This document shows positions 18,623 to 29,378 of a stretch of 64,000 nucleotides of DNA, piece by piece. The position numbers and the translations under genes are program-made. Position 1 is the stretch's first letter. Each line of letters begins with the position of its first letter. The notes under the pieces are model-generated. The model worked only from the letters and a program-made list of their open reading frames with translations. It searched no databases and had not been told where the DNA came from. Source of the stretch: Cladosporium sp. IMV 00045 (lineage: Eukaryota > Ascomycota > Dothideomycetes > Cladosporiales > Cladosporiaceae); contig MSJI02000858.1 in assembly GCA_001931905.2 (NCBI GenBank), positions 29,568 through 93,567 of the forward strand. Reading direction: 5' to 3'.

Positions 18623-20075
18623 ATGACCACGAACGGCGACCTCTCGCGCGTTTTCTCTGCCGCTTCGGACACCTCCGAATCGAGCTCGACCGTCATTCTA
18701 GGCGCCGGCATTATCGGGTGTGCTACGGCTTACTACCTCTCACATTCTGGCCACACGAAACCAGACACTATTCACCTTGTGGAAGCCTCTGACGAGCTCT
18801 TCGCCTCTGCATCGGGGAAGGCGGGAGGCTTTTTGGCTGCTGATTGTATGGTGCTATTCCTGCTCTCTTGAGGGTGCTCGTTTCTTGGAAGCATTTCTAA
18901 CTCGAGTGTCTTATTTGCAGGGTTCGGTCCAGCGACTGCTTCGCTGGGTGCTTTGTCGTTCGACTTGCACAAGCAAATTGCGGAGAAAGATAACGGCTAC
19001 GAGAAATGGGGTTACAGTAAGAGTACTGGCACCACTTTTACCGACAATCAGAGCCGTCGTGGGCAGCGGAACGAGCAATGGCTTCGGGAAGGAGGCAGTC
19101 GAGCGGAGGCTGCGCATGATCATGAGTTCGTCGAGGGCGAGGGCGGTCCAGCATGGTTGAGGAGGGGACCTGGACAGAACGTCAATGTTGTGGGTGAGGA
19201 AGGGACTGTAGCGCAAGTGTAAGTGACAAGCCTGGACACGCAATTTGCCGAGCAATACTCGGACGAACGACAACACGCGAATCAGCTAACGTTTCTCCAG
19301 CGATCCAATACGTCTCTCCCAGCACCTCCTGCGATCTGCTCTCCTTCGAGGCGTGCGCCTTCACCAGCCCTCTCAACCCCTGAAAATCTCCCGCGATCCC
19401 GCCACAGGCTGCATCAGCGCACTGCGAGTCCGCCACGCCACAGGCGCGGAGCACAAGATTCCCTGCACGCGCTTGCTCATTGCTTGCGGAGCCTGGACGT
19501 CAAACGTGTACTCTAGCCTCTTCCCGTATTCTCCGCTCGACGTCCCCGTGAGCCACCTGGCGGGCTACAGCCTGGTGGTCAAGAGCCCGCGGTGGAAGAA
19601 GGAGCACGAAGAGCAAGGCTGCCACGCCGTCTTCACGAGTACGGACGACGAGTTCAGTCCGGAGATTTTCTCGCGCGTCGGTGGGGAGATTTACGTCGCG
19701 GGCCTGAATGATGAGCAGATGCCGCTTCCTGACTTGGCTACGGATGTTCGCGGTGCGCCGGAGCGTGCGGCCGTGTTGTACCGAGCGGCGGAGAGGTTTC
19801 TGGCGAAGGATGGTGGGGATGTGTCTGATCTGGAGGTTGTGCGTGAAGGCGTCTGTCTAAGGCCTGTCACTGATAGTGGGGAACCTATCCTTGCGAGAGT
19901 GCCAGATGGGGATTTGGGAGGAGTAGAGACTAAGGAAGGCGTTCAGGGTGGTGTTTTCATTGCGGCTGGACACGGACCTTGGGGGATCAGTCTGGCTTTG
20001 GGGACGGGGAAGGTGATGCAGGAGATGATGGAGGGTGAAGACTTGAGCGCTGATGTGAGCCGCTTGGGTTTGTGA
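18623..20075 (+). CDS. FAD-dependent oxidoreductase, TDA3-like, three exons, 431 aa (copy A)
   Basis: DAO-type flavoprotein: dinucleotide motif V-I-L-G-A-G-I-I-G with Gly27, Gly29 and Gly32, then the A-S-A-S-G-K-A-G-G-F-L-A segment typical of the fungal TDA3-like group. Near the C-terminus, A-A-G-H-G-P-W-G-I-S-L is the second FAD-contacting motif. Exons: 18623-18845, 18921-19218, 19301-20075. Introns have donors GTATGG and GTAAGT, acceptors TTTGCAG and CTCCAG, and an AGCTAAC branch site in the second; frames join exactly. Yeast Tda3 is linked to late endosome-Golgi traffic, but the substrate of the family is unknown, so only the oxidoreductase fold is firm. No signal peptide. The copy in B has the same exon lengths. 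Confidence 0.85.
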
Positions 20076-22121
20076 GTGAGATTTCTCATCTTAAATGGAC
20101 AAGTTGGTAGATCACTGTGCTTTGCCTGGCTAGGACAGGAGACCAATGCAAGACTGGTCTATGTTTGAAGGAGGTGCAAAACTGTGATCACCAGCCTCGT
20201 CATCGAATTGAGAGTCTGTTGGACACGATCGCAGAGCTCACAACAGCACTTGATCGGTCTTGATATTTTCCTCTCCTTTCTCGCGTACACGTGCCGCCGA
20301 CGCAAAGCCCTTTCGGGATTAAAAGAACCTGCATGTTTAGTGAAATGTTTCCCAGTTCCCAGCGCGAACCCACTAATTTACAGTATCCTTATAGCTTCAC
20401 GCACGCACATGCAGGTCGACGATCGCACGGAGATAGATCATTTCGATACCTGCCCAAGCACTCGCGGCACCACATCGTACGAGAGTCGACTGCCGAAGTG
20501 TCAGGATGCACATTCCTAGCAGCTCGCATACAAGCATTTCGTGGACGTAGAGCTGACGCATGGTCGCCAGTTTCCTCCAGGGGTCTGAATCAATTGTTTC
20601 GTATACAGTACACGGCTCTCACGGCATGCGGGTGTTCGATGTCATTCGATTTTTGAACATCTCTGATGACGACACCGCGTTGGTAACTCTGTCTTTCTGC
20701 CGAACCACTGGGAGAAGCGGGTGTGGCGGTGTGGGCGGACATGGGGACGGGTGCAGAAGTTACATGACGAAGGTATCGGAGTGTATCTGCTGCGTTCCAA
20801 ATATGTAGACATCAGATCTGAACCGATGGGAAGGAAGAATATCTCCTAGGTGGTGAATTGGCTCGACTCGAGGGATTTTAAGCTGTAAGCGATTGAATTT
20901 GGCTGAAGCTTAATTTCGATGTCTCTCCACATTCATCTACTTGTGGCGTATGTAATCGTCAGACGGAAGTTTTTGTTGCGGAGACAGCACCGGAGCCGCA
21001 TGTGCCGAGGAGATGAACGGATGGCTTGTTATGGAGGCATAGCGGCACGCTGATGGTATTTGGAAGACTGCCACGACTCTCATCGAGATAATTCACGGCA
21101 CCACATGGCACTGATGGATTTGGACAGCCAGGCGATCAACCCCATTCTGACGTTCGATCGGAGAGACCCACGGCCTGCATGCTTAGCCGGGTATATCGGA
21201 TGCGGTTTGTTTTGGACAAGGATAGAATTGTCAGGCCAGACGCAGCTATATCGACGAAGCAGCTGATTCCAGATTTGTCAGACGCACACAGCATCAGATA
21301 TCGCGCCCAGGATCGATTTTTGTCCTCGTTGCTGTGTGGCAAGAGGAGTAAGCAAAAGTGAGGCTCTCACAGAATGCAGCAGACGGTCGGCTGTCCGCTG
21401 CTAGCGCCACCTTAGAAGCGCAGCTATCGCATCTTGGCCAATCAGAGAGCGGCTCATCGAACGACACCTCAAAATCCATGACGCGCTATGAACATCACCA
21501 CCGCGCAAGCACTCGCACACATCTGCCGCCTTTTGTATGTCCCTGCTGAAGATCGACTTGCCAGGGTATTGATGTTCAACGCCGAATTGAGCATGAGAGC
21601 AGCGAGCAGGGAGTGACGCACGGTAATGATTACGTTTGCAAATCCGACCGAAATGCAAGGAATGGAAGAAGTCCTGCAACAGAAGGCTTTATGCTCGACC
21701 GGCAAAAAGCGGTAGGATCAATATCGTATGCCGTATTGATCGATCGGATACGTCTTTCCCATCCTCCATCCTAAGGTATAGATCTAAACATAATACGATG
21801 CGGCTCGAGCGGAATCATCTGTGGAGGAGCCGGCACGGCAGGTCAAATATCTCTAGTGAACGCTCTTCATCTCCGACCGCGGGCCCTGCGGATCGAGTAA
21901 ACAAGCAGCGAGCTAACAGATCTATGCCGATGAGATCACTCTTTCGACATGATTTCCGACATTATTCAGTCCATGACGTTCGGACCTTGTCCCGTCTTTC
22001 ATCAAACCACTCCAAATGCACGATTCAGGCCCAATGGCGATTGCTATACATATAGCCTCGTCGCCCTTTCTAGCCACTGGTTTCTTTCCCCAACCATCCC
22101 ATCATCTCACACCCGACCAGG
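20076..22121. other. Intergenic region upstream of the Rds1-like gene (copy A)
   Basis: Two kilobases with only short, unsupported frames. Largely alignable with 32258-34306, with small indels. It presumably holds a long regulated promoter for the Rds1-like gene, consistent with a stress- or nutrient-responsive gene; I identified only a CCAAT motif (near 22031) and the TATA-like element listed next. Confidence 0.45.
22045..22054 (+). promoter_or_regulatory. TATA-like element of the Rds1-like gene (copy A)
   Basis: TATACATATA, 68-77 bp before the ATG, with CCAAT about 15 bp further upstream. The same arrangement occurs in copy B at 34230-34239. Confidence 0.4.
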
Positions 22122-23696
22122 ATGTATACCAGAACCGCTTTGACCTCTGCGGTCCTTTACGGCCTTGCCGCCGCCGCACCTCAAGGCAACCCATCTGCCT
22201 ACAACTCTGAAGAGGCCACCGGCGCCTCTTCTGTTGCGGCCGATAACCAGGACGGCAATGTTCCTGGCTACACAAATGCCGATGCCACCTGGGTGGAGGA
22301 GACTCCTGCAGCCATCACGCCGCTCGCCTCCGAGTTCGACAGCGCATCTGACATTTCCTTCACTCCCACCACGCCTGTGACCACGGGCCTCTACGCCGCT
22401 GGCTCTCAGCGCAGCTCCATGCCCACTGGTGCTACCTCTCACGGTCCCTATGAGGGTGATGCCCCAACCACCACTGGTGCGGTCTCTGCTTCTGTCATTG
22501 ACTCCACCATCCCGGCCTTGCCGCCAAACCCGACCGCCACCTATTACAACAAGGATGGCAAGCTCACTGAGCCTCAGCCCATTCCCTACACCCCCGCTGG
22601 CGGCCTTGGTACCAACGGCTCTGAGCCGCGCTACATGGTCGAGAGTGACTTCGACTACGAGTCCATCACCCTCGGTCTCTACCAGGAGTGGATTGAGTTG
22701 GACCTTTTCTACAATGGTCTTGCCATTTTCTCCGAGGAGGACTTCATTGCCGCCGGTCTGACTGCTGAGGACCGCGCCCTGATTGAGTTCATGGGCCAAC
22801 AGGAGCAGGGTCACGCCACCCTTCTGTCCAACATGCTCGGCGAGACTGCCCCGCCTCAGTGCACCTACAACTACCCCTTCACCAACGTCCGCGAGTTCGT
22901 CGACTTCAACCAGATCCTTACCCGGTGGGGTGAATCTGGTGTCTGGGGCTTCATCAACCACCTTGACTCTCGTGAGGTTGGTCAGCTCCTCGCTCAGTCT
23001 ATCGCCACTGAGGCTCGCCAGGAGATGGTCTTCCGCCAGATGTCCGGTCTCCACCCCATGCCCGTCTGGTTCGAGGCTGGTATCCCCCAGTCCTGGGCCT
23101 GGACCTTCCTCGCCCCTTACATCTCCTCTTGCCCTGAGAACACTACCCGTTTGAGCTGGCAAAATTTCCCCTCATTATTAATTCGCAACCAAGCCAACAT
23201 CAACCGTATCCACCCCAACAACACTGCCGATTGGGAGCGTGTTGGCAACCGTACCTCCGACCCCGCCACCACTGACATTCCGGCCGATGAGTCTTGCGTT
23301 AACCTCAATGTTACGGGCTACGGCTGTGGTCCTGGCGTTGCTCACAACCGCTCTGAGCCTCTGACCTTTGCTGGCAAGCAGATTAACCTGACCTGGGACA
23401 GCCCCGGTCTGCCCGTCGGTCCCAACAACAGCTACGTTACCGACACCAAGGCCGGTGAGCCTCAGTACGTCGCTTGGGTCAACCAGCTGAACATGACCTA
23501 CACTGACCTGACCGTTACTGGCCCCAACGAAGGTTTTACCTACCAGCCCGCCGGTCAGGTTTACGAGAGTGGTGCTTCCATCGTGAACGACACGATGTTC
23601 GTCGCTCTCACGGATGCCAATCCTTACCTCACGCCTTTCAACTTGAGCATGATCAACCCTCACGTCGTTGCTCTTGGTGTTTTCCAGGCTGGTTAA
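22122..23696 (+). CDS. Secreted ferritin-like protein of the Rds1 type, 524 aa (copy A)
   Basis: Signal peptide MYTRTALTSAVLYGLAAAA followed by a low-complexity region to about residue 150 and then the ferritin-like domain: L-Y-Q-E-W-I-E-L-D-L-F-Y-N-G-L-A at about 186-201 and E-F-M-G-Q-Q-E-Q-G-H-A-T-L-L near 222-236. The E and E-x-x-H residues fit the carboxylate/histidine metal ligands of the fold. N-glycosylation sequons are frequent in the C-terminal third. The related S. pombe Rds1 is induced by stress and nutrient change; biochemical function is not established. Single exon. In this copy, residues about 346-357 carry an AT-rich patch (TTA and ATT codons) that differs strongly from copy B (see findings). 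Confidence 0.88.
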   Translation: MYTRTALTSAVLYGLAAAAPQGNPSAYNSEEATGASSVAADNQDGNVPGYTNADATWVEETPAAITPLASEFDSASDISFTPTTPVTTGLYAAGSQRSSMPTGATSHGPYEGDAPTTTGAVSASVIDSTIPALPPNPTATYYNKDGKLTEPQPIPYTPAGGLGTNGSEPRYMVESDFDYESITLGLYQEWIELDLFYNGLAIFSEEDFIAAGLTAEDRALIEFMGQQEQGHATLLSNMLGETAPPQCTYNYPFTNVREFVDFNQILTRWGESGVWGFINHLDSREVGQLLAQSIATEARQEMVFRQMSGLHPMPVWFEAGIPQSWAWTFLAPYISSCPENTTRLSWQNFPSLLIRNQANINRIHPNNTADWERVGNRTSDPATTDIPADESCVNLNVTGYGCGPGVAHNRSEPLTFAGKQINLTWDSPGLPVGPNNSYVTDTKAGEPQYVAWVNQLNMTYTDLTVTGPNEGFTYQPAGQVYESGASIVNDTMFVALTDANPYLTPFNLSMINPHVVALGVFQAG

Positions 23697-23971
23697 AGGG
23701 TCGTTGATCCACACGACAATTGAGCTCATGCTGAGACATCTCTCATGAGATTCCATTCCCCATCCTCATTCGATGGAGGATCACGCTTTAGCGTGCGCGA
23801 TTATCGCGCCTATTTCGTATTGTATAATTACCTAAGTTGTACGATGAAGCAACGATTAGAAAGTAGCATAGCTCAGACTTATGACTTGATCCTACAATAT
23901 ATGTGACGGCTCGAAGCCGCAGCTTAATACATATCGTCTCACTGTCCCGTGCAACACAATCAAATGTATCT

Positions 23972-24320
23972 ATCTCAGCGGTGAAGGTACCTTTTTGAGA
24001 CGCTAAAGCTGCTAGTACGAGCATATACCACACGGAGAAGCATAATATCGACTATAGCTATCTCAGTGGTGAAGGCGCCTTTATGCGGTACTGAAATTGT
24101 TGGTACAAGCATATGCGACACGGAGAAACTCGACCTGACTATAACTATCTCAGGGGTGAAGGTACCTTTTTGAGTTGCTAAAGCTGCTAGTACGAGCATA
24201 TACCACACGGAGAAGCATAATACCAACTATAGCTATCTCAGTAGTGAAGGTGTCTTTATGCGATACTGAAATTGTTGGTACAAGCATGTGTGACACGGAA
24301 AAACTCGACCTGACTGTAAC
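23972..24320. repeat. Minisatellite, four 87-88 bp units in two alternating types
   Basis: Units start at 23972, 24060, 24147 and 24235 with ATCTCAG. Units 1 and 3 share CTTTTTGAG and CTAAAGCTGCTAGTACGAG; units 2 and 4 share TTTATGCG and CTGAAATTGTTGGTACAAG. The array therefore has a higher-order period of about 175 bp. Copy B carries five more diverged units at 37012-37430. Confidence 0.9.
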
Positions 24321-24869
24321 GTCTGCACAGAGAACCCGCTCTTCCACCCTGCCGCCTTTGGCGACGTACCACGAGTCTTTCGCCACCTCATGTCACGCAC
24401 AGTGTCCCACCGCTTCCATGATCCTACGCTCGCACGCCAGTACTCGATTTTTAGGGGCCTTGAATGGTCCGCGGACCTTGCTGCTTAGTGGTCCTTAGCT
24501 GATCCTGCTGCGTCGCCTGATCCGGCCACTGAGCTACAACGAATCCGCTTCCTCGAGACCCTCCTACTACCCGACGGCATACATTTTATTAAGATGCTAA
24601 AGTTGCGCGGGTACGAGCATATATGCCACGGAGAAACACAATACTGAATATAGCTATCTCAGCGGTTAACATATCTATAAGGTGCCGAAGCCGCTGGTAC
24701 GAGCCTGCATATCACGCGGAGCTACGACCAAGGAGCTACGACCACTTTGTCAAGCTCTCTCGAGCGGAATACAACAAATCTAAAGTGAGAAACGATGCTA
24801 TCGAAAAGGGAGTTCCATGTGATTTTCTTGCAACTCACTGGCCTCATCAGGTACCGAATACATGCTGTT

Positions 24870-24881
24870 TTAGGGTTAGGG
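24870..24881 (+). repeat. Short telomere-like motif, two TTAGGG units
   Basis: TTAGGGTTAGGG followed by TTGGGG. It is the same in copy B (37571-37582). Two units are too few for a functional telomere and could be chance or a degenerate remnant. Confidence 0.5.
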
Positions 24882-25353
24882 TTGGGGTATCTCTCAATAC
24901 TAACTATACTTCCGGGATCGAATAACAAGCCTGTCTTCCAGAGAGCTAAGACTAATTCCGTGCTAAGGTATTTTCTCCGGCGCATGTAGCCGTCCACCAT
25001 AGGTGTACGCATGCATGCAATCGCGGTTGGGTTACATCCGGTCACGATCTACTTCAGCCCAAAGCTGACCCCCGCTCTTCTACTCTCATCAACCTCACCT
25101 CCAAGCACGATCAAGACCAGTAAGCTTTTGCATCCTGCTCGATCAGGACATCATTCCTTGCAGAGCATGACCTCACTTTAACCTCGCTGCCTTTCGGCAC
25201 CCCGCTGTCAATCTGCCAGGCTTCCCATGCAGTATTGCTGACATGCGTTTTATTGTTTACGGACGAGCTGAAAGTCAGGGTCAGTTCCTTCATATTGCCT
25301 CTGTCGTCCCCTCTCCAGCTTTTTGATCTTCGTGAAAGATCCATCTAGCTATC

Positions 25354-27699
25354 ATGTATGTAACGTTCTGTACAGCCCTGCTGCTGGGTTCTGTCGCTGC
25401 TCAGACGACCACGGCAGCAGCATCTTCGAATCAATCGATTTCAGCCTCAGCTGCATTCAACGGGTCCACGGCACCGACTCCCACCAGTCCTATCCTCCAG
25501 CTCAATTTGAACCTGGAAGATGTCTGGGACTTGCTCATCGGCCCTGTAGCCGTGGCGAACACGACTACCACGTACTCCCCAACACCTGTGCCGTCGAGTT
25601 CCCTCATTCCTCCGCCGCCGCTCTATTACAGTTCGTTCCCAAGCGGTCAACAGGAGCCTGCCTTTGTAAAGAACGAGTCTTGGTCATTTCCTGACGACTT
25701 TTGGTAAATCTTGACACTCCTCAGAACGAACATGGTCTAACGTGCAAATAGGTGGGGAGTCGCCGGCGCTGCATACCAAGTCGAAGGCGCAGCTAAAGAT
25801 GAAGGCCGCGGACCGAGTGTTTGGGATAAACTCGGGCGAGTGACGAACCATATCGTCGATAATTCTACGGCAGATGTTGCAGACAACGTAAGCTCGCATA
25901 CCTTGTGTTCTCTGTATCGAACCCCGCTCACAAAAGCAGAACTACTACCTATACAAGGAAGACATCTCCCGCCTGGCAGCTCAAGGCGTCAAGGTCTACA
26001 GCTTTTCGCTATCGTGGTCACGGATCCTGCCTTTCGGACGAGGTCCAGTCAACCAGCAAGCGATCGATCATTATAACGACTTGATCAACACTTGCATCGA
26101 GTATGGAGTCGAGCCTTCGGTGACACTTTATCATTGGGACACGCCTTTGGTGCTGCAGGATACCTATGGAGGATGGCTTTGTGAGGAAATCGTGTCTGAT
26201 TTCGTCGAATACGCACGCGTTGCTTTCGAGGCTTTTGGTGATCGTGTTAGCAAGTGGTATACTGTGAGTCTGAATTGCAATCCAGCTGTTGGGTGATCGA
26301 TCTTACTAATTTGGTTCGCAGGTCAACGAACGTAAGTGCTTCGAAGCTGTCCTCGAGCTTTACAACGTCGTTACCAACTCTGCGCGATTGAAAACCCACT
26401 AACCTTGACAAGCAATCGTCTTCTGCAACCAATATCCTCTGCCAGCCCAGTACTTCAAAAACTTCACCATCCCCAACAAACAACAACCCTTCCATTGCGG
26501 CCAATCCGTCCTCCTTGCCCACTCCCAAGCCTACCACCTAGGCAAATCGATCCTTGGGTCCAACTCGTCAATCACCTACAAAAATAACGGCGGCTACAAA
26601 ATCCCCCTAACGAACTCCACCGCCGACGCCTCCGCCGTGCAGCGAGCCTGGGACTTCAACGAAGGCTGGTTCTCCGACCCCGTCTACCTCACCGGCGACT
26701 ACCCAGCGAGCGTGAAAGACTACGTCTCAGACTTCCTACGCCCCTTCACCGACGGGGAAAAACAGCAAATCCTCGGCTCCGCGGACTTCTACGCCCACGA
26801 TGCCTACACCAGCCAATTCTACATGGCGCCCGACTCCGGCCTGGACTCCTGCGTCGGAAATGAAACCCACCCTCTCTACCCCTCCTGCGCGAACACGACG
26901 TACACCTACGCCGCAGCAGACGGCGGCTGGGTAATCGGCCCCGCCGCAGATCCGGGCTCGCCCTGGCTGCACAAAGCGACGGACTGGGTGCCCGCTTTCC
27001 TCAAGTACATGCAAAACACGTGGGTGACGCCCTCGCCTGGCCCGGCCAAGGGCGTTGCTGTGACGGAGTTTGGTTTCGCGGAGCCATATGAGGGGAGAAA
27101 GACGCTGCTGCAGGATATCTTGTACGATCCTGTTAGGACGAGCTATTATCGCGATTACATGAGGGCGATTCTCATGGCGATTGCTGAGGGGACGGAGGTT
27201 GTGGGGTGTTTGGCTTGGAGTTTTGTGGATAATTATGTGAGTCGCTGGATTTCCCCGTTTGTCTGGGAGGTGGACGATTTTCTTGAGAGCGTTGATGGCT
27301 AATGATGGTTTGCGTGCAGGAATGGCAGCAAGGCTATGTCTCTCGGTAAGTCTTGTCCTTTCCTCACAATGGCGACTCAGACGAGTGCAAGGCAGTCTTC
27401 CATCGACGACTGCTACAAACACCTCTTCGCCAACTACAAGACAAGCCAACTGACTCTCTCACTTTCCAGATTCGGCATGCAATACGTCAACTTCTCCGAC
27501 CCAGCCGTAAGTCCAAGGTCCAAGCCAAGTCCAAAAGCCCATCACATATCCCTCTCCCTCCAATTCTAGTCCCATCTATCAATCAACCGCTGACAAGAAC
27601 CCATCCCAGCTCCCTCGGTACTACAAAGCATCCTTCTTCGAATACGTCAACGCCTTCAAAGTCTACGGCAGCGAGGCGCAGGCAAACGGTACAGAATGA
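25354..27699 (+). CDS. Secreted GH1 beta-glucosidase-like enzyme, eight exons, 598 aa (copy A)
   Basis: Family 1 glycosidases cleave beta-linked glucosides with two glutamates. Signal peptide MYVTFCTALLLGSVAA, then a Ser/Thr-rich linker (to about 115), then the barrel: W-G-V-A-G-A-A-Y-Q-V-E-G-A, S-F-S-L-S-W-S-R-I-L-P and T-L-Y-H-W-D-T-P. The acid/base Glu273 lies in V-N-E-P; the nucleophile should be Glu492 in V-T-E-F-G (usual T-E-N-G, so a divergent subgroup). Exons: 25354-25703, 25752-25887, 25940-26263, 26322-26331, 26413-27236, 27320-27345, 27470-27506, 27610-27699. Exon 4 is a 10-nt micro-exon carrying the catalytic Glu codon. All introns are GT-AG and total coding length is a multiple of three. 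It ends shortly after K-V-Y-G-S-E-A; copy B reads on. Confidence 0.87.
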
Positions 27700-28350
27700 A
27701 GAAAAGTGCAATTCGGGTGCACAGAAGGGAAGACGAGAGGAGAAGAGAAGAGAAGAGAAGAGAAGAGAAGAGAAGGGGAGGAATGGAAACTGGCCGTGGA
27801 ATTCTTCAAGGTCGGCAGATGATTAATAATAATTAAAATCGAACAAGGTCGCAATTCCGGGTATTCGCGCTTCTATATATCGTACACCCACTCAATCAAT
27901 CAACCCTTCCCTTCCCTCCCTCTCCTAAGCATCATCTGTATCTAATTATCGTACAAAGAAGGCAAGCTAGGCCAACTGTGCTTACTCTGCCATTCTGAAA
28001 AATCCAAACAAACTTTCGTTCCGATCTTAAACAAGAAAGAAAAGTGCTGACAGAAGGCAGGAACGGGTTGTTTCGTGTTTTTCCCAAGGACGCAAAGAAA
28101 ACAAGGCAGGAAGCCAAGACAGTAAGAACATAACAGAAAGGTATCCTCGCGTGCGTGTTGTTGTTTTTTTTCAAAACCAAGAAGAAAAAAGCAAAGCAAA
28201 GCAAAAAATAAAGAAAACAAAAAACAGGAAACGCCTCGCTTGCTTGCCTGATTGACCAAATTTTCCGTTTCCCAAGTGATCCCCAAGTTGCCTTTTTCTT
28301 GTCCTGAAGAGAACGCCGGTCGAAGTCGAATTTTCGACTCGCAAGAAAAA
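27700..28350. other. 3' flank of GH1 and right end of block A
   Basis: Low-complexity DNA rich in AAG and AAAGC motifs, running to the assembly gap. It aligns with about 40450-41049 in copy B. No gene is supported; frames crossing the N run are meaningless. Confidence 0.55.
27741..27775. repeat. AGAAG microsatellite, seven units
   Basis: Perfect pentanucleotide array just after the GH1 stop in copy A. Copy B lacks it at the equivalent place, where different sequence keeps the GH1 frame open. Confidence 0.9.
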
Positions 28351-28370
28351 NNNNNNNNNNNNNNNNNNNN
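28351..28370. other. Assembly gap (20 N)
   Basis: A run of exactly 20 N. It separates the two copies of the 12-kb block and has the same length as the gap at 50847, so it is a placeholder rather than a measured distance. Confidence 1.
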
Positions 28371-29378
28371 GCGGGCTAGGTCGGCAGAGCCGCTCGATCG
28401 GGCTAGCTCCATCGTGTGAAGCAGCGCCTTTAAATTCCATCTTTGCTCGACGTCTCGACCGCAAACTTTCTCTCTCATACATGCAAACTCGCACAGGTAC
28501 GTTACGAACAATCTCCTTCATCCAATCCCCCACGACTCGCGCGCAGAAAGCAGCATTCTATTCAATGATGAACTTGTTGTCGCCCCTATCACTACGCCTT
28601 GCTCCTATTGTGAGACTTGGACATGGTGATCGACTTGTCTAGCCAAACGACCGACTGATATTCGAATATCTTTCTCTTTTCGCTTGATATACGAGGGTAC
28701 CAAATCGTCTGGACATTCACTGACAGACATAACAGGAGACGATGCGCCTTGCGAGGATGCTCGATGAGATTGCGATCTTGTAGCTCTTGATCAGCTTTGA
28801 GGTTCGGCTACGAATGCCAGCCACTGTTTTGAGCGCGCATTTCAGTCTGTAGTCCAAAAGGTATGCAAAATCTCCATCATCCTGCCCTCCACTACCCTGA
28901 TGAGCAACATATAAGTACTATCAAATACCGATCTCTGTGACGATCAAAATATGGTTCGATTACCTGAAACCAACTACTACTTCACGCATTGCCACGTACT
29001 CGTACTTGTGCTTGAGCAAATCGCTGACTAGAATAATAGGTAAGTCACTCAATCACAAAGCAAATCTCGGCCTTGCTGTATTATATCCCACCTCGTCTTT
29101 GGTAAGCCGTCACTTCCTCTCTTTTCTCCAGCACTTTGTGATGAACAAAAACATTCCATGCTAAGACTGAAGGCACTCGTGCCTATGTCGATCAAATGTA
29201 TGCTTTTCATCTTTCGACTGAAAACATGCTCTCGCTTTCCGTTTCATCATGCTTCATTTTCTTCTATGAATGCAGGCTAACGAGAAACAGGTCTTATTCT
29301 ATTCTTGTGTATATAATCTTTCCATTGTCCATATGCAAATCCACAATACTTTTCCATCCATCGTAAACCTTTCTCTCT
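28371..29378. other. Left end of block B, 3' flank of SDR
   Basis: Equivalent of 16157-17160. Contains part of the duplicated NC2-beta promoter but not the NC2-beta gene. No gene is supported. Confidence 0.5.

Larger units (their letters stand above)
23697..25353. other. Intergenic region with minisatellite (copy A)
   Basis: Between the Rds1-like stop and the GH1 start. It contains an 88-bp minisatellite, a 260-bp stretch not found in copy B (about 24322-24585) that interrupts the array, further degenerate units near 24590-24720 and a short telomere-like motif. No gene is supported. The final 300 bp before the GH1 ATG align well with copy B. Confidence 0.55.
16157..28350. repeat. Block A, first copy of a 12-kb duplicated segment
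   Basis: Collinear with block B (28371-41049). Left and right limits of homology coincide with the contig ends: A runs to the last base before the N gap and B begins at the first base after it. The offset between copies changes from 12214 to 12185 to about 12700 because of indels in spacers. Gene content and exon structure are the same in both. Best read as two haplotypes placed end to end (see findings). Confidence 0.95.

Noticed and set aside
23972..24320. Regular repeats as a possible CRISPR-like array
   Set aside because: Units abut without unique spacers and the genome is eukaryotic; this is a minisatellite.
27942..28533. Open frames reading across the N run
   Set aside because: The gap joins sequence that is not contiguous in the cell, so the frames are artefacts.
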